DNA of 64,000 nt from Jiangella alkaliphila. Its GTDB lineage: Bacteria > Actinomycetota > Actinomycetes > Jiangellales > Jiangellaceae. Every line of letters begins with the position of its first letter. Position 1 is the first letter of the stretch. The notes beneath the pieces were generated by a model, which saw nothing but the letters and a program-made list of their open reading frames with translations, ran no database searches and was not told where the DNA came from. The stretch spans positions 1,550,001 to 1,614,000 of the forward strand of contig NZ_LT629791.1 in NCBI RefSeq assembly GCF_900105925.1. The letters run 5' to 3'. The translations under genes and the position numbers were made by a program. Positions 53,190 to 61,992 of this stretch are shown here, in pieces.

Positions 53190-54383
53190 TCAGGCGCCGA
53201 GGCGGGCGTCGACGGCGTCGGCGGAGAAGACGTGGTCGACGACCATGATGCGGGCGCCCTCGATGGCGGCGCGGTCCTGCAGCGCCGACGCCGTGATGGT
53301 GAGGTCGCGGGTGGCCAGCGGCACCGTCCGCTCGTACAGCGACTCGCGCACGCCGATGAGGAAGTGCTCGTGCGTCAGCGCCATCGAGCCGCCGATCACC
53401 AGCACGCCCGGGTTGAGCAGCGCCACCGCCGTCGCCAGCACCTCGCCGACCAGTTGGCCGGCGGTGCGCACCAGCGCGATCGCGTCGGCGTTGCCGGCCT
53501 GCACCAGCCGGGCGACGTCGGTGGCGGTCTCGGCGGCGATGCCGCGATCGTTCAGCTGCCGGACCAGCGCGCCCCCGCTGGCGTGTGCGGCCAGGCAGCC
53601 GTTCGCGCCGCACGCGCAGACGGCGCCGGCGACGGGGTGGGCGATGCGGATGTGCCCGATGTCGCCCGCGCCGCCGGCGATGCCGCGCTCCGGCCGTCCG
53701 TCGATGATCAGCCCGGCGCCGATGCCGGTCCCGACCTTGACGTAGAGCAGGCTCGGCACGTCCGGGTGGTACCGCCGCGCCTCGCCCAGCCCCATGAGGT
53801 TGGCGTCGTTGTCGATCAGCGCCGGCACGCCGAACCGCTCCTCGAACACTGTCGTGACGGGGTAGTCGTCCCAGCCGGGCATGATCGGCGGCTGCTGCAG
53901 CCGTCCGGTCGCGACGTTCACCGGTCCGGGCACGCCGATGCCGACGCCGCACAGCCCTGCCCGCGGCGCCGGCCCGGCCGACGCGAGCAGCGCCTCGAAC
54001 CCGTCGAGCACGGCCGGCAGCACCGCGTCGGGCCCGTCCTGGATGCGGATGCGGTCGGTGCTCTCGGCCAGGATCGCCCCGGCGGCGTCCTGCAGCGCCA
54101 GCCGCGCGTGCGTGGCGCCGAGGTCGGCGGTCAGCACGTACTTGTCGGTGTCGACGAACGACAGCGCCTTCGCCGGCCGCCCGGCGACGCCGGAGTGCAT
54201 GGCGGCCGCCTCGCTCAGGTAGCCGGCCGCGGTCAGCATGGCCAGCCGCTGGGTCAGCGTCGACCGGGACAGGCCGGTCTGCTCCTGCAGCTCGCGGCGG
54301 GTGGTGACCTCGCCGGAGCGGACCAGCTCGAGGATCTGCCCCGCCGTCGCCGTGAGGACGGTGCGCGCCCCGGTCGTCGTCAT
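53190..54383 (-). CDS. ROK-family transcriptional regulator
   Basis: 397 residues: N-terminal winged helix (ATAGQILELVRSGEVTTRRE, LSRSTLTQRLAML) followed by a ROK domain with the ATP loop LTADLGATHARLAL, IGVPGPVN, DNDANLMGLGE, a zinc motif CACGANGCLAAH and LLNPGVLVIGG. The ATG at 54383 overlaps the permease stop by ATGA, so it is encoded with the sugar importer it most likely controls. Confidence 0.92.
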   Translation of the reverse strand: MTTTGARTVLTATAGQILELVRSGEVTTRRELQEQTGLSRSTLTQRLAMLTAAGYLSEAAAMHSGVAGRPAKALSFVDTDKYVLTADLGATHARLALQDAAGAILAESTDRIRIQDGPDAVLPAVLDGFEALLASAGPAPRAGLCGVGIGVPGPVNVATGRLQQPPIMPGWDDYPVTTVFEERFGVPALIDNDANLMGLGEARRYHPDVPSLLYVKVGTGIGAGLIIDGRPERGIAGGAGDIGHIRIAHPVAGAVCACGANGCLAAHASGGALVRQLNDRGIAAETATDVARLVQAGNADAIALVRTAGQLVGEVLATAVALLNPGVLVIGGSMALTHEHFLIGVRESLYERTVPLATRDLTITASALQDRAAIEGARIMVVDHVFSADAVDARLGA

Positions 54384-55321
54384 CCCTTCTCCGCGCCGCT
54401 GGTGAGGCCCTCGACGAGCATCCGCTCGGCCAGGAAGAACAACGCGATGATCGGCAGCGTGAGCACCACCGAGCCGGCCATCAGCACCGTCGTCGGCACC
54501 TCGATCGACCCCGACAGCCGCGACAGCCCCAGGCTGACGGTCCAGTTGTCGCGCCGCTCGACCAGGAACAGCAGCGCGAACAGGAACTCGTTCCACGCGA
54601 TCATGAACACGTACAGCCCGGTCGCGATCAGCGACGGCATCGACAGCGGCAGGCTGATGCGCCGGATGACGCCGAACCGCGTGCACCCGTCGATCAGCGC
54701 CGCCTCCTCCAGCGACACCGGGATGGTCGCGAAGTAGTTGCGCAGCATGTAGATCGCCACCGGCACAGTCTGCGCCACGTACACGATCGCCAGCGCGAGC
54801 AGGTTGCCACGCAGGCTGAGCTGCGAGAACAGCACGAACAACGGGATCGCCAGCAGGATCGGCGGGAACAGGTACACGATCAGGAACAGGTAGCCGGTCG
54901 CGCCGCGGCCGCGGAAGGCCAGCCGGCTGACGGCGTACGCGCCGAGGATCGACGCGACCAGCGTCACGACGACGGTGACGGTGGCCACCAGCGCGCTGTT
55001 GCCCATGTACTGGAGGAAGCCCTGGCCGCCGTCGTCGACCGACGTGAGCACCTCGCGGTAGGTGTCGGCGGTGATCTCCGACGGCGACACCCACAGCCGG
55101 CCGGGCTCGAGCAGCACCTCGGCGATCGGGCGCACCGACAGCACCAGCATGTAGACGAACGGCAGGATCGTGACCAGCGCCAGCGCGATGATCGTGAGCA
55201 CCCGCAGCGTGCCCCAGACCCGTTCCTCGCGGCTGCGCCGGCGACGACTCCCGCCGCGCGACGGTGCCCGCGGCGGCCGGCCGGGCGGCGACGGTGCGGT
55301 CGTGACGGTCTCCACACTCAC
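54380..55321 (-). CDS. ABC sugar importer permease (MalG-type), first importer
   Basis: 313 residues. Six membrane helices with EAA motif EEAALIDGCTRFGVIRRISL-LP, the first one VLTIIALALVTILPFVYML, and a long basic N-terminus (RGGSRRRRSREERVWG). Start at GTG 55321, overlapping the upstream permease stop by GTGA. Carbohydrate uptake family CUT1. No ATPase gene in the operon. Confidence 0.92.
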   Translation of the reverse strand: MSVETVTTAPSPPGRPPRAPSRGGSRRRRSREERVWGTLRVLTIIALALVTILPFVYMLVLSVRPIAEVLLEPGRLWVSPSEITADTYREVLTSVDDGGQGFLQYMGNSALVATVTVVVTLVASILGAYAVSRLAFRGRGATGYLFLIVYLFPPILLAIPLFVLFSQLSLRGNLLALAIVYVAQTVPVAIYMLRNYFATIPVSLEEAALIDGCTRFGVIRRISLPLSMPSLIATGLYVFMIAWNEFLFALLFLVERRDNWTVSLGLSRLSGSIEVPTTVLMAGSVVLTLPIIALFFLAERMLVEGLTSGAEKG

Positions 55322-56271
55322 GACGTCTCCCCTCGGGCCGCTGTCGTCCGCATGTAGACGGCGATGAAGACGGTCAGCACGGCGGCCAGCACCAGCGACT
55401 GCGCGGCCGCCGCGCCGATGTCCGTGCGGGCGGTCAGGAACTCGTACACCCTGATCGACACCACCTCGGTGCCGGCGCCGCCGCCGGTCAGCAGGTACAC
55501 GTCGTCGAACTTGTTGAACGTGAAGATGAACCGCAGGATCGTCAGCAGCGCGATGACCGGCATCAGCTGCGGCAGCGTGATGTAGCGGAACCGCTGCCAG
55601 ATCGACGTCCCGTCCACGACGGCGGCCTCGTCCAGCTCGCCGGGCAGCGCCTGCAGCCGGGCGATGATGAACAGGAACGCGAACGGGAAGTACCGCCACG
55701 CCTCGAACGCGATGACCGTCAGCAGCGCCAGCGGCACCGTCACGTCCACCCCGAACAGGCCGACCGAGTAGTCGCGCTGCGACAGGAACGGCACCGGCTC
55801 GTCCCAGCCCAGGAATTCGGTGCCCCAGGCGTTGACGATGCCGAACTGCGGGTTCAGCGCGACCGACCACACGAACGTCGCGGCGACGACCGGCGCGACG
55901 TACGGCAGCAGCATCGCCGCCCGCAGTACGCCGCGGCCGCGGAACGGCCGGCGCAACGCCAGCGCGGCGATCAGCCCGATGACGATCGAGCCGAGCGTCG
56001 CGCCAACGGTGTAGACGACGGTCGTCCACAGCGACGACCAGAACCCGGCCGAGCCGAACACCGTCGCGAAGTTGTCCAGGTTGTACTCGCCGAAGAACCC
56101 GGCATCGCGCAGGTTGATCAGCCGGACGTCCTGGAACGCCAGCGAGATGGTCCAGATGACCGGCAGCACCACGACGACGAGCACGATGAGCAGCGTCGGG
56201 GAGATGAGCTTGAACGCCAGCCGGGACTCCTGGCGGGCCAGCGTGTCGGTGCGCCGCGGCACCGTCGTCAC
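55318..56271 (-). CDS. ABC sugar importer permease (MalF-type), first importer
   Basis: 317 residues, six membrane helices (LISPTLLIVLVVVVLPVIWT, LGSIVIGLIAALALRR, MLLPYVAPVVAATFVWSVAL, PLALLTVIAFEAWRYFPF), EAA motif DEAAVVDGTSIWQRFRYI-TLP. GTG at 56271 overlaps the binding-protein stop. Forms the heterodimer with the permease at 54380. Confidence 0.92.
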   Translation of the reverse strand: MTTVPRRTDTLARQESRLAFKLISPTLLIVLVVVVLPVIWTISLAFQDVRLINLRDAGFFGEYNLDNFATVFGSAGFWSSLWTTVVYTVGATLGSIVIGLIAALALRRPFRGRGVLRAAMLLPYVAPVVAATFVWSVALNPQFGIVNAWGTEFLGWDEPVPFLSQRDYSVGLFGVDVTVPLALLTVIAFEAWRYFPFAFLFIIARLQALPGELDEAAVVDGTSIWQRFRYITLPQLMPVIALLTILRFIFTFNKFDDVYLLTGGGAGTEVVSIRVYEFLTARTDIGAAAAQSLVLAAVLTVFIAVYMRTTAARGETS

Positions 56272-57668
56272 TCCAGGCTCTGCTGGATCTCGACGACGGC
56301 GTCCTGCGCCTGCTGGGCCGCCTCCTCGCCGGTGCCGCTGCCGCTGACCAGCTCGTTCAGCGCGGCGGCGACCGGCAGCTCACCCAGCGCGGCGCCGACC
56401 AGCTGACCCTGGCCCTGCTCGAACCCCCAGCGCTGGATCGTTTCGGCGCTGGTGCGCACGGTCTCCAGCGTCTCGGCGTCGTAGAAGTCGCCCAGCGGCG
56501 CCAGCGTGTCGACGCCGGCGTCCAGGCCCTCCCAGGCGGTGACGTACTCCTCCGGGTCGTCCGCGGTGCCCTGCCGGGTCGGGATGCGGCCCTCGGGCGC
56601 GACGGCGAGCCAGTCGACGTAGCCGTCGGCCATGACGTACTGGACGAACTGCGACGACGGCTCGGTCGCGGAGTCGGCGGTCAGCACCCACGAGGTGATC
56701 TCGCCGTACGACGCCGGCTCGTCGCCGCTGGGCCCCTGGACCGCCGTGACGACGCCGCTGTTCTGCGCCAGGAACGTGGGGTCGGCGCGGCACTCGGGGC
56801 ACGTCGGCAGCGCGTCGTTGCGCAGCCCGGCCAGCTCGTCGAGGATGAACGACGACCACACGACCATGGCCGCCTGCCCGGCGAAGTAGGTCGCCCGGGT
56901 GGTGTCGACGTCCTGGTTGCCGGCGACGGAGTAGTTGCGCACCAGGTCGGCGTAGAAGTCGAACGTCTCGGCGCACTCGGGCGAGTCCAGCGTGACGGTG
57001 CCCTCGTCGTCGACCAGCTCGCAGCCGTTGCCCAGCGCGAAGTACTCGAAGCTCTGCTGGGTGAACGCGTCGCCGGGGATGGTCGGCGCGGCGATGCCGG
57101 CCACGGCGTCGCTGTCCAGCGCCTCGGCGGCGGCGGTGATGGCGTCGAACGTCGTCGGCGGCTCGAGTCCGGCGGCGTCGAACAGGTCGCGGCGGTAGAC
57201 CATGAGCTGCGGCCAGCCGTCGCTGGGCACCGCCAGCTGGGTGTCGCCGTCGCGGGTCAGCTCGAGCGCGGCCTGGGCGAAGGTGTCCTCGCCGAGCTCG
57301 TCGACGATGGACGCCGGCGTCTCGGTGTCGAGCAGCTCGTTGACGGCCATCGACTGCACGCCGGCCAGCGACGTCGCGCCGATGACGTCGGGCAGGTCGC
57401 CGGCCGCCGCCGACGACGTGATGAGCTGGTCGAAGTCGTTCTCGGCCACCGACACCAGCTCGACGTCGATGCCGGAGGACTCGGTGAAGGCGGTGGTGAT
57501 GGCCTCGATGGCGGTGACGCGGTCGGCGATGTCCTCGACCACCCACACCGTGATGCTGTCAGCATCCTGCGACCCGCCGCTGCTGTCGTCGCCACCACCG
57601 CAGGCGGCGAGCGCGACGGACCCGGCCAGGACGGCGGCCGCCCCGCGGCCGATGCTGGTTGCTCTCAT
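56268..57668 (-). CDS. ABC sugar-binding lipoprotein, first importer
   Basis: 466 residues. Lipoprotein signal AAAVLAGSVALAAC, then a family 1 solute-binding fold (ITVWVVEDIADRVTAIEAI, DLPDVIGATSL, PSDGWPQLMVYRRDLFDAAG, YFAGQAAMVVWSSF). Ligand cannot be read from the sequence. First gene of the minus-strand importer operon; divergent from the MDR dehydrogenase, with a symmetric site between them. Confidence 0.92.
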   Translation of the reverse strand: MRATSIGRGAAAVLAGSVALAACGGGDDSSGGSQDADSITVWVVEDIADRVTAIEAITTAFTESSGIDVELVSVAENDFDQLITSSAAAGDLPDVIGATSLAGVQSMAVNELLDTETPASIVDELGEDTFAQAALELTRDGDTQLAVPSDGWPQLMVYRRDLFDAAGLEPPTTFDAITAAAEALDSDAVAGIAAPTIPGDAFTQQSFEYFALGNGCELVDDEGTVTLDSPECAETFDFYADLVRNYSVAGNQDVDTTRATYFAGQAAMVVWSSFILDELAGLRNDALPTCPECRADPTFLAQNSGVVTAVQGPSGDEPASYGEITSWVLTADSATEPSSQFVQYVMADGYVDWLAVAPEGRIPTRQGTADDPEEYVTAWEGLDAGVDTLAPLGDFYDAETLETVRTSAETIQRWGFEQGQGQLVGAALGELPVAAALNELVSGSGTGEEAAQQAQDAVVEIQQSLE

Positions 57669-57745
57669 GCGAACCTCTCATCGTCGAGAGTGCCAAACTC
57701 TTGGGTTACAGCCTGTCTGGGTTAGGGTCATGAAACACCTAATAT

Positions 57746-57762
57746 TGTCTGACGGCAAGACA
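57746..57762. promoter_or_regulatory. Inverted repeat TGTCT-N7-AGACA, possible ROK operator
   Basis: Perfect 5-base arms around GACGGCA in the 127-base divergent gap between the sugar-binding lipoprotein and the MDR dehydrogenase. The surrounding sequence is AT-rich, as expected for promoters. Confidence 0.4.
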
Positions 57763-57795
57763 TATTTCGCGTGTTCTTAGACGAAATGGGTGACC

Positions 57796-58851
57796 ATGCC
57801 GCTGGTCGTGCAGTTCACCGGACCCCGTCAGGTCGGCGTGGCCGACGAGGCGGCGTCGCCGCTGGGCGCGGGGCAGGTCCGCATCGCCACCTGGTACTCC
57901 GGCATCTCCGCGGGGACCGAGCTGACGGCCTACCGCGGCTCGAACCCGTACCTGACGAAGACGTGGGATCCGGCGACGCGGCTGTTCACCGACGGCGCGC
58001 CGTCGTTCTCGTATCCGGTCTCCGGCTGGGGCTACCAGGAGGTCGGCCAGGTCACCGAGGTCGCGCCGGACGTCACGTCGCCGCGCGCCGGCGACGTCGT
58101 CTACGGCATCTGGGGGCACCGCGCCGAGACCGTCGTGCCGGCCGTCATCGCGGCCCGGCGGCTGCTCCCGGCCGGCGTCGACCCGGTGCACGGCGTGTTC
58201 GCCCGGGTCGGCGCCATCGCGCTGAACGCCGTCCTCGCCGCCGACGTCCACCTGGGCGAGCACGTGGCGGTCTTCGGCCAGGGCGTCATCGGGCTGCTGG
58301 CCACCCGGCTGGCCGGCCTGAACGGCGCGAGCGTGACGGCGGTCGACGGGCTGGCCGACCGGGTCGCGTTGGCGTCGCGGTTCGGCGCCGTGTACGCGGT
58401 GCCGGTGGACGTGCCGGGCGGCGCCGCGGTGGCGGTGCGGTCGGCGACGGGTGGCGCGGGCGCCGACACGGCGATCGAGCTGAGCGGCAGCTACCACGCG
58501 CTGCACGAGGCGATCCGGTCGGTGCGCCCGGCGGGCCGGGTCGTCGCGGCCGGCTTCTACCAGGGTGAGGCGGGTGGGCTGCGTCTGGGCGAGGAGTTCC
58601 ACCACAACCGGGTCGAGATCGTGGCCAGCCAGATCAGCGGCACGCCGCGGGCGCTCGGCGACCGGTGGAACCACGACCGGCTGCTGACGGTGGTCATGTC
58701 GCTGGTGGCGTCCGGCCAGGTGGACGTCGCGCCACTGGTCTCGCACGTCGTGCCGGTCACCGAGGTGGCCGGGGCGTTCGAGTTGCTCGACCAGCGTCCG
58801 GCCGAGGCGCTGCAGGTCGTGCTGCGGTTCCCGGCCGCGCCGGCGGGCTGA
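57796..58851 (+). CDS. Medium-chain dehydrogenase/reductase, zinc ligand absent
   Basis: 351 residues of the MDR fold. Nucleotide-binding motif VAVFGQGVIGLLATRLAG; the N-terminal catalytic domain reads YSGISAGTELTAYRG where zinc alcohol dehydrogenases have a cysteine, so the catalytic zinc ligand is missing, as in BchC-like members. ATG 57796 is preferred to GTG 57790. Located between two sugar importers; probably oxidises a sugar or polyol, but this is from context. Confidence 0.85.
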   Translation: MPLVVQFTGPRQVGVADEAASPLGAGQVRIATWYSGISAGTELTAYRGSNPYLTKTWDPATRLFTDGAPSFSYPVSGWGYQEVGQVTEVAPDVTSPRAGDVVYGIWGHRAETVVPAVIAARRLLPAGVDPVHGVFARVGAIALNAVLAADVHLGEHVAVFGQGVIGLLATRLAGLNGASVTAVDGLADRVALASRFGAVYAVPVDVPGGAAVAVRSATGGAGADTAIELSGSYHALHEAIRSVRPAGRVVAAGFYQGEAGGLRLGEEFHHNRVEIVASQISGTPRALGDRWNHDRLLTVVMSLVASGQVDVAPLVSHVVPVTEVAGAFELLDQRPAEALQVVLRFPAAPAG

Positions 58852-58871
58852 GGAGCGCCGGGCGGCGCGAA

Positions 58872-58889
58872 CCGGGTGGCGCCACCCGG
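58872..58889. repeat. 18-base perfect palindrome between MDR and SDR genes
   Basis: CCGGGTGGCGCCACCCGG reads the same on both strands. It starts 20 bases after the MDR stop and ends 23 before the SDR start. Could end or attenuate the transcript, or bind a dimeric protein. Confidence 0.4.
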
Positions 58890-58912
58890 CGGGGCTGGTG
58901 TGTGCTTCTGGG

Positions 58913-59674
58913 ATGAGCGCACCCCGTAACCCCGTGGCGATCGTGACCGGCGGCGCCCGCGGCATCGGCGCCGCCGTCGCCGCCCAGCTGGCCCGCGACG
59001 GGCACGCCGTCGCCGTCCTCGACCTGGACGAGCAGGTGGCCGCCGACACCGCCGCCGGCATCGTCGCCGCCGGCGGCCGGGCCATCGCCGTCCGCTGCGA
59101 CGTCGCCGACGAGGCCGCCGTCACGGCCGCGACCGACCGGGTGGTCGCCGAGCTCGGCGCGCCCACCGTGCTGGTGAACAACGCCGGCGTCGGCCCGGCC
59201 GCCGACCTCACCGAGATGACCGTCGAGCAGTGGGACCACATGCTGGGCATCAACCTGCGCGGGCACTTCCTGGTCACTCGCGCCGTCGTCGGGCACCTCG
59301 TCGCCGCCGGCTGGGGGCGCATCGTGAACATCTCCAGCATCTCCGCGCTCGGCGACGAGGGCCGGTCGCACTACTCCAGCGCGAAGGCCGGGCTGCTCGG
59401 GTTCACCAAGTCGCTGGCGCTCGAGCTGGGGCGGCACGGCGTGACCGTCAACGCCATCGCCCCCGGGTTCATCGTCAGCGACATGACGGCGGCCAGCGCC
59501 CGGCGGCTGGGCCGGAGCTTCGAGGAGCACCAGCGCCTCGCCGCCGCGTCCATCCCGGTAGGCCGCGCCGGCCGGCCCGAGGACATCGCGCACACGGCGT
59601 CGTACCTGGTCAGTCCGGAGGCGGGGTTCGTCACCGGTCAGGTGATCTACGTGGCCGGCGGGCCGGTGGACTGA
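58913..59674 (+). CDS. Short-chain dehydrogenase/reductase in the sugar region
   Basis: 253 residues, classical SDR: VTGGARGIGAAVA, LDLDEQVAA (an Asp after the second strand, favouring NAD), NNAGVGP, NISSISALG, YSSAK and APGFIVSDMTAA. In line with the MDR gene; the two may successively act on a sugar acid or polyol. Confidence 0.9.
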   Translation: MSAPRNPVAIVTGGARGIGAAVAAQLARDGHAVAVLDLDEQVAADTAAGIVAAGGRAIAVRCDVADEAAVTAATDRVVAELGAPTVLVNNAGVGPAADLTEMTVEQWDHMLGINLRGHFLVTRAVVGHLVAAGWGRIVNISSISALGDEGRSHYSSAKAGLLGFTKSLALELGRHGVTVNAIAPGFIVSDMTAASARRLGRSFEEHQRLAAASIPVGRAGRPEDIAHTASYLVSPEAGFVTGQVIYVAGGPVD

Positions 59675-59715
59675 CGCCGTCCGCGCACAGCCGCCAGTGG
59701 GTCAGAACCACCCCA

Positions 59716-59745
59716 TTGACGGGATATGGGATATCTGACTAGTGT
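59716..59745 (+). promoter_or_regulatory. Sigma-70-type promoter for the second importer
   Basis: TTGACG (59716-59721) and TAGTGT (59740-59745) are 18 bases apart, 38 bases before the lipoprotein ATG. The spacer includes GATATGGGATATC, which could be a regulatory site. Confidence 0.5.
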
Positions 59746-59782
59746 CCTCGCAGAGCGCGAATCGTGGACACAGGGAGGTGTC

Positions 59783-61057
59783 ATGGGCACGACAGGCGGG
59801 CGGTCGCTGGCCGCATGGACGACGCGAGCGGTGGGGGTGCTCGCCGCGGCGGCGCTGCTCACCGCGTGCGGCAGCGGCGACTCCGACGACGAGACCAGCG
59901 GCGACGACGGCGGCTCGACGACGCTGTCGTTGTGGCACTACTACGGCACGCCGGACACCCCGACCGGGGCGGCGTTGCAGGGCCTGCTCGACCGGTACGA
60001 GGAAGAGCACGAGGGCGTCACCATCGAGGCGCGGCACATCCCGTTCGGCGACTTCACCCGGACGCTGCTGCAGTCCGCCGCCGGCGGTGACCTGCCCGAC
60101 GTCGCGCTGATCAACGGCTTCACGACGCAGGCGCTGGCCGACGCCGGGGTGATCCAGGACCTCAGCGACCGCGTCGAGGAGTGGGGCGAGGCCGACACCT
60201 ACTTCCCGACCGGCTGGGAGACCACCCAGGTCGACGGCGCCACGTACGCCATTCCGCACGTGGCCGACGCCTACGCCGTCTACTACAACGAGACCATGCT
60301 GACCGAGGCCGGCCTGCAGCCGCCCACCACGTGGGCCGAGATGCAGGACTACGCCACGCAGCTGTCCGACGGCGAGCGCTACGGCCTCGCGTTCAGCGGC
60401 ATCGAGGGCGACGAGGGCGCGACGGCTCTGGTGATCAGGCTGCTCGCGGCCGGCGGCGACCCCGCCGACATCGACTCCGAGGCCGGCGTCACGGCGCTGG
60501 GCCAGTTCAGCGACATGATCGCCGGCGGCGCGGTCTCGGGCGGCGTCCTCACCTGGAACGAGGAGGACGTCAAGAACCAGTTCGCCAACGGCCAGGCCGC
60601 CATGATGATCAACTCGGCGACCTACCTGAGTGTCCTGGCCGAGGAGAACCCGGAGCTGCAGTGGAACGTCGCGCTGCTGCCCAGTGACGTCGAGGCGTCG
60701 ACGTTCCTCAGCCAGGAGAACCTCGCCATCAGCACGTCGACGGAGAACGCGGACGCCGCGTGGGACGTCATCGCGTGGATGCAGCAGCCGGACGTGCTCG
60801 CCGAGTACCTGCCGGAGCGCAACAAGCTGTCCGCGCGCGACGACGTCGACACCGGCGACGACCCGGTCCGGGCGATCTTCGCCGAGCAGCTGCAGCAGGC
60901 GTGGGCGCCCGAGGGCGACCTGGCCGCGGCGTCGTCCGAGGTGCTGACCCGCATCCAGGGCGCGCTGCAGGCGGCCGCGGGCGGCGGGGCGAGTGTCGAG
61001 GACGCGCTGGCCGAGGCGCAGGGCCAGATCGACGAGGCGCTGGCGAACGTCGAGTGA
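59783..61057 (+). CDS. ABC sugar-binding lipoprotein, second importer
   Basis: 424 residues with signal GVLAAAALLTAC, then a family 1 binding fold (TLSLWHYYGTPDTPTG, DLPDVALINGFTTQALADAG, YAIPHVADAYAVYYNETML, GQAAMMINSATYLSVL). ATG 59783 puts the lipobox at residue 29. Sugar unknown; downstream NanA-type aldolase and alpha-galactosidase suggest an acidic sugar or galactoside. Confidence 0.92.
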   Translation: MGTTGGRSLAAWTTRAVGVLAAAALLTACGSGDSDDETSGDDGGSTTLSLWHYYGTPDTPTGAALQGLLDRYEEEHEGVTIEARHIPFGDFTRTLLQSAAGGDLPDVALINGFTTQALADAGVIQDLSDRVEEWGEADTYFPTGWETTQVDGATYAIPHVADAYAVYYNETMLTEAGLQPPTTWAEMQDYATQLSDGERYGLAFSGIEGDEGATALVIRLLAAGGDPADIDSEAGVTALGQFSDMIAGGAVSGGVLTWNEEDVKNQFANGQAAMMINSATYLSVLAEENPELQWNVALLPSDVEASTFLSQENLAISTSTENADAAWDVIAWMQQPDVLAEYLPERNKLSARDDVDTGDDPVRAIFAEQLQQAWAPEGDLAAASSEVLTRIQGALQAAAGGGASVEDALAEAQGQIDEALANVE

Positions 61058-61992
61058 CCACGACCGTCGCCCCGCCGGGAACGGCGAGCACCACTCCGGC
61101 CCGGGCCCCACGGCGGGCCCGGCGCTGGGGCGACCACCTGTTCGTCGTTCCCGCGGTCCTCTTCGTCGCGGCGACCGTGCTGTACCCGCTGATCTTCAAC
61201 ATCGACCTCAGCTTCCGTGACGTCGGCGTCGCGCAGATCGTCACCGGCGGGGCCGAGTGGGTCGGCTGGGAGAACTACACCGACCAGCTGGGCCGGGACG
61301 AGTTCTGGCACGCGCTGATGATCTCGCTGCTCTACACCGTCCTGGCGGTCGCGGTCGCGTTCGCCCTGGGCATGGCGCTGGCGGTGTACTTCAACCAGCG
61401 GTTCCCGGGCCGCAACATCATGCGGTCGCTGCTGCTGCTGGCCTGGATCCTGCCGACGGTGGTCAGCGCGAACGTCTGGCGCTGGATGCTGGACGGCAGC
61501 TACGGGCTGATCAACACACTGCTCGAGGCGGTCGGGCTGATCGACGGCGACGTGTTCTGGCTGGCCCGGCCGGTGCCGGCGCTGTTCGCCGTGGTCATCG
61601 CGACGGCGTGGTCGTTCACGCCGTTCATCATGATCCTGCTGCTGGCCGGCCTGCAGGGCATCCCGGACACGCTGTACGAGGCGGCCACCATCGACGGCGC
61701 GGGCGCCTGGCGGCGGTTCACCAGCGTGACGCTGCCGCTGCTGAAGCCGGTCAACCTGACCGCGCTGCTGCTGTGCTTCATCTCCACCTTCAAGACCTTC
61801 GACACGGTGTTCCTGATGACCCGCGGCGGTCCGGGCGAGGCCACGATGATCCTGCCGATCTACGCCTACAACGAGGCGTTCGAGTTCTTCCGGTTCGACA
61901 CCGGCGCCGTCGCGACGACGCTGATGCTGATCGTGCCGCTGGGTCTGTCGGTGTTCTACTTCCGCTCGCTGCGCCGCGAGGAGCTGTCATGA
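61054..61992 (+). CDS. ABC sugar importer permease (MalF-type), second importer
   Basis: 312 residues, six membrane helices (LFVVPAVLFVAATVLYPLIF, LLYTVLAVAVAFALGMALAV, LLLLAWILPTVVSANVWRWM, VVIATAWSFTPFIMILLLAG) with EAA motif YEAATIDGAGAWRRFTSVT-LP. GTG at 61054 overlaps the lipoprotein stop by GTGA. Confidence 0.93.
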   Translation: MTTTVAPPGTASTTPARAPRRARRWGDHLFVVPAVLFVAATVLYPLIFNIDLSFRDVGVAQIVTGGAEWVGWENYTDQLGRDEFWHALMISLLYTVLAVAVAFALGMALAVYFNQRFPGRNIMRSLLLLAWILPTVVSANVWRWMLDGSYGLINTLLEAVGLIDGDVFWLARPVPALFAVVIATAWSFTPFIMILLLAGLQGIPDTLYEAATIDGAGAWRRFTSVTLPLLKPVNLTALLLCFISTFKTFDTVFLMTRGGPGEATMILPIYAYNEAFEFFRFDTGAVATTLMLIVPLGLSVFYFRSLRREELS

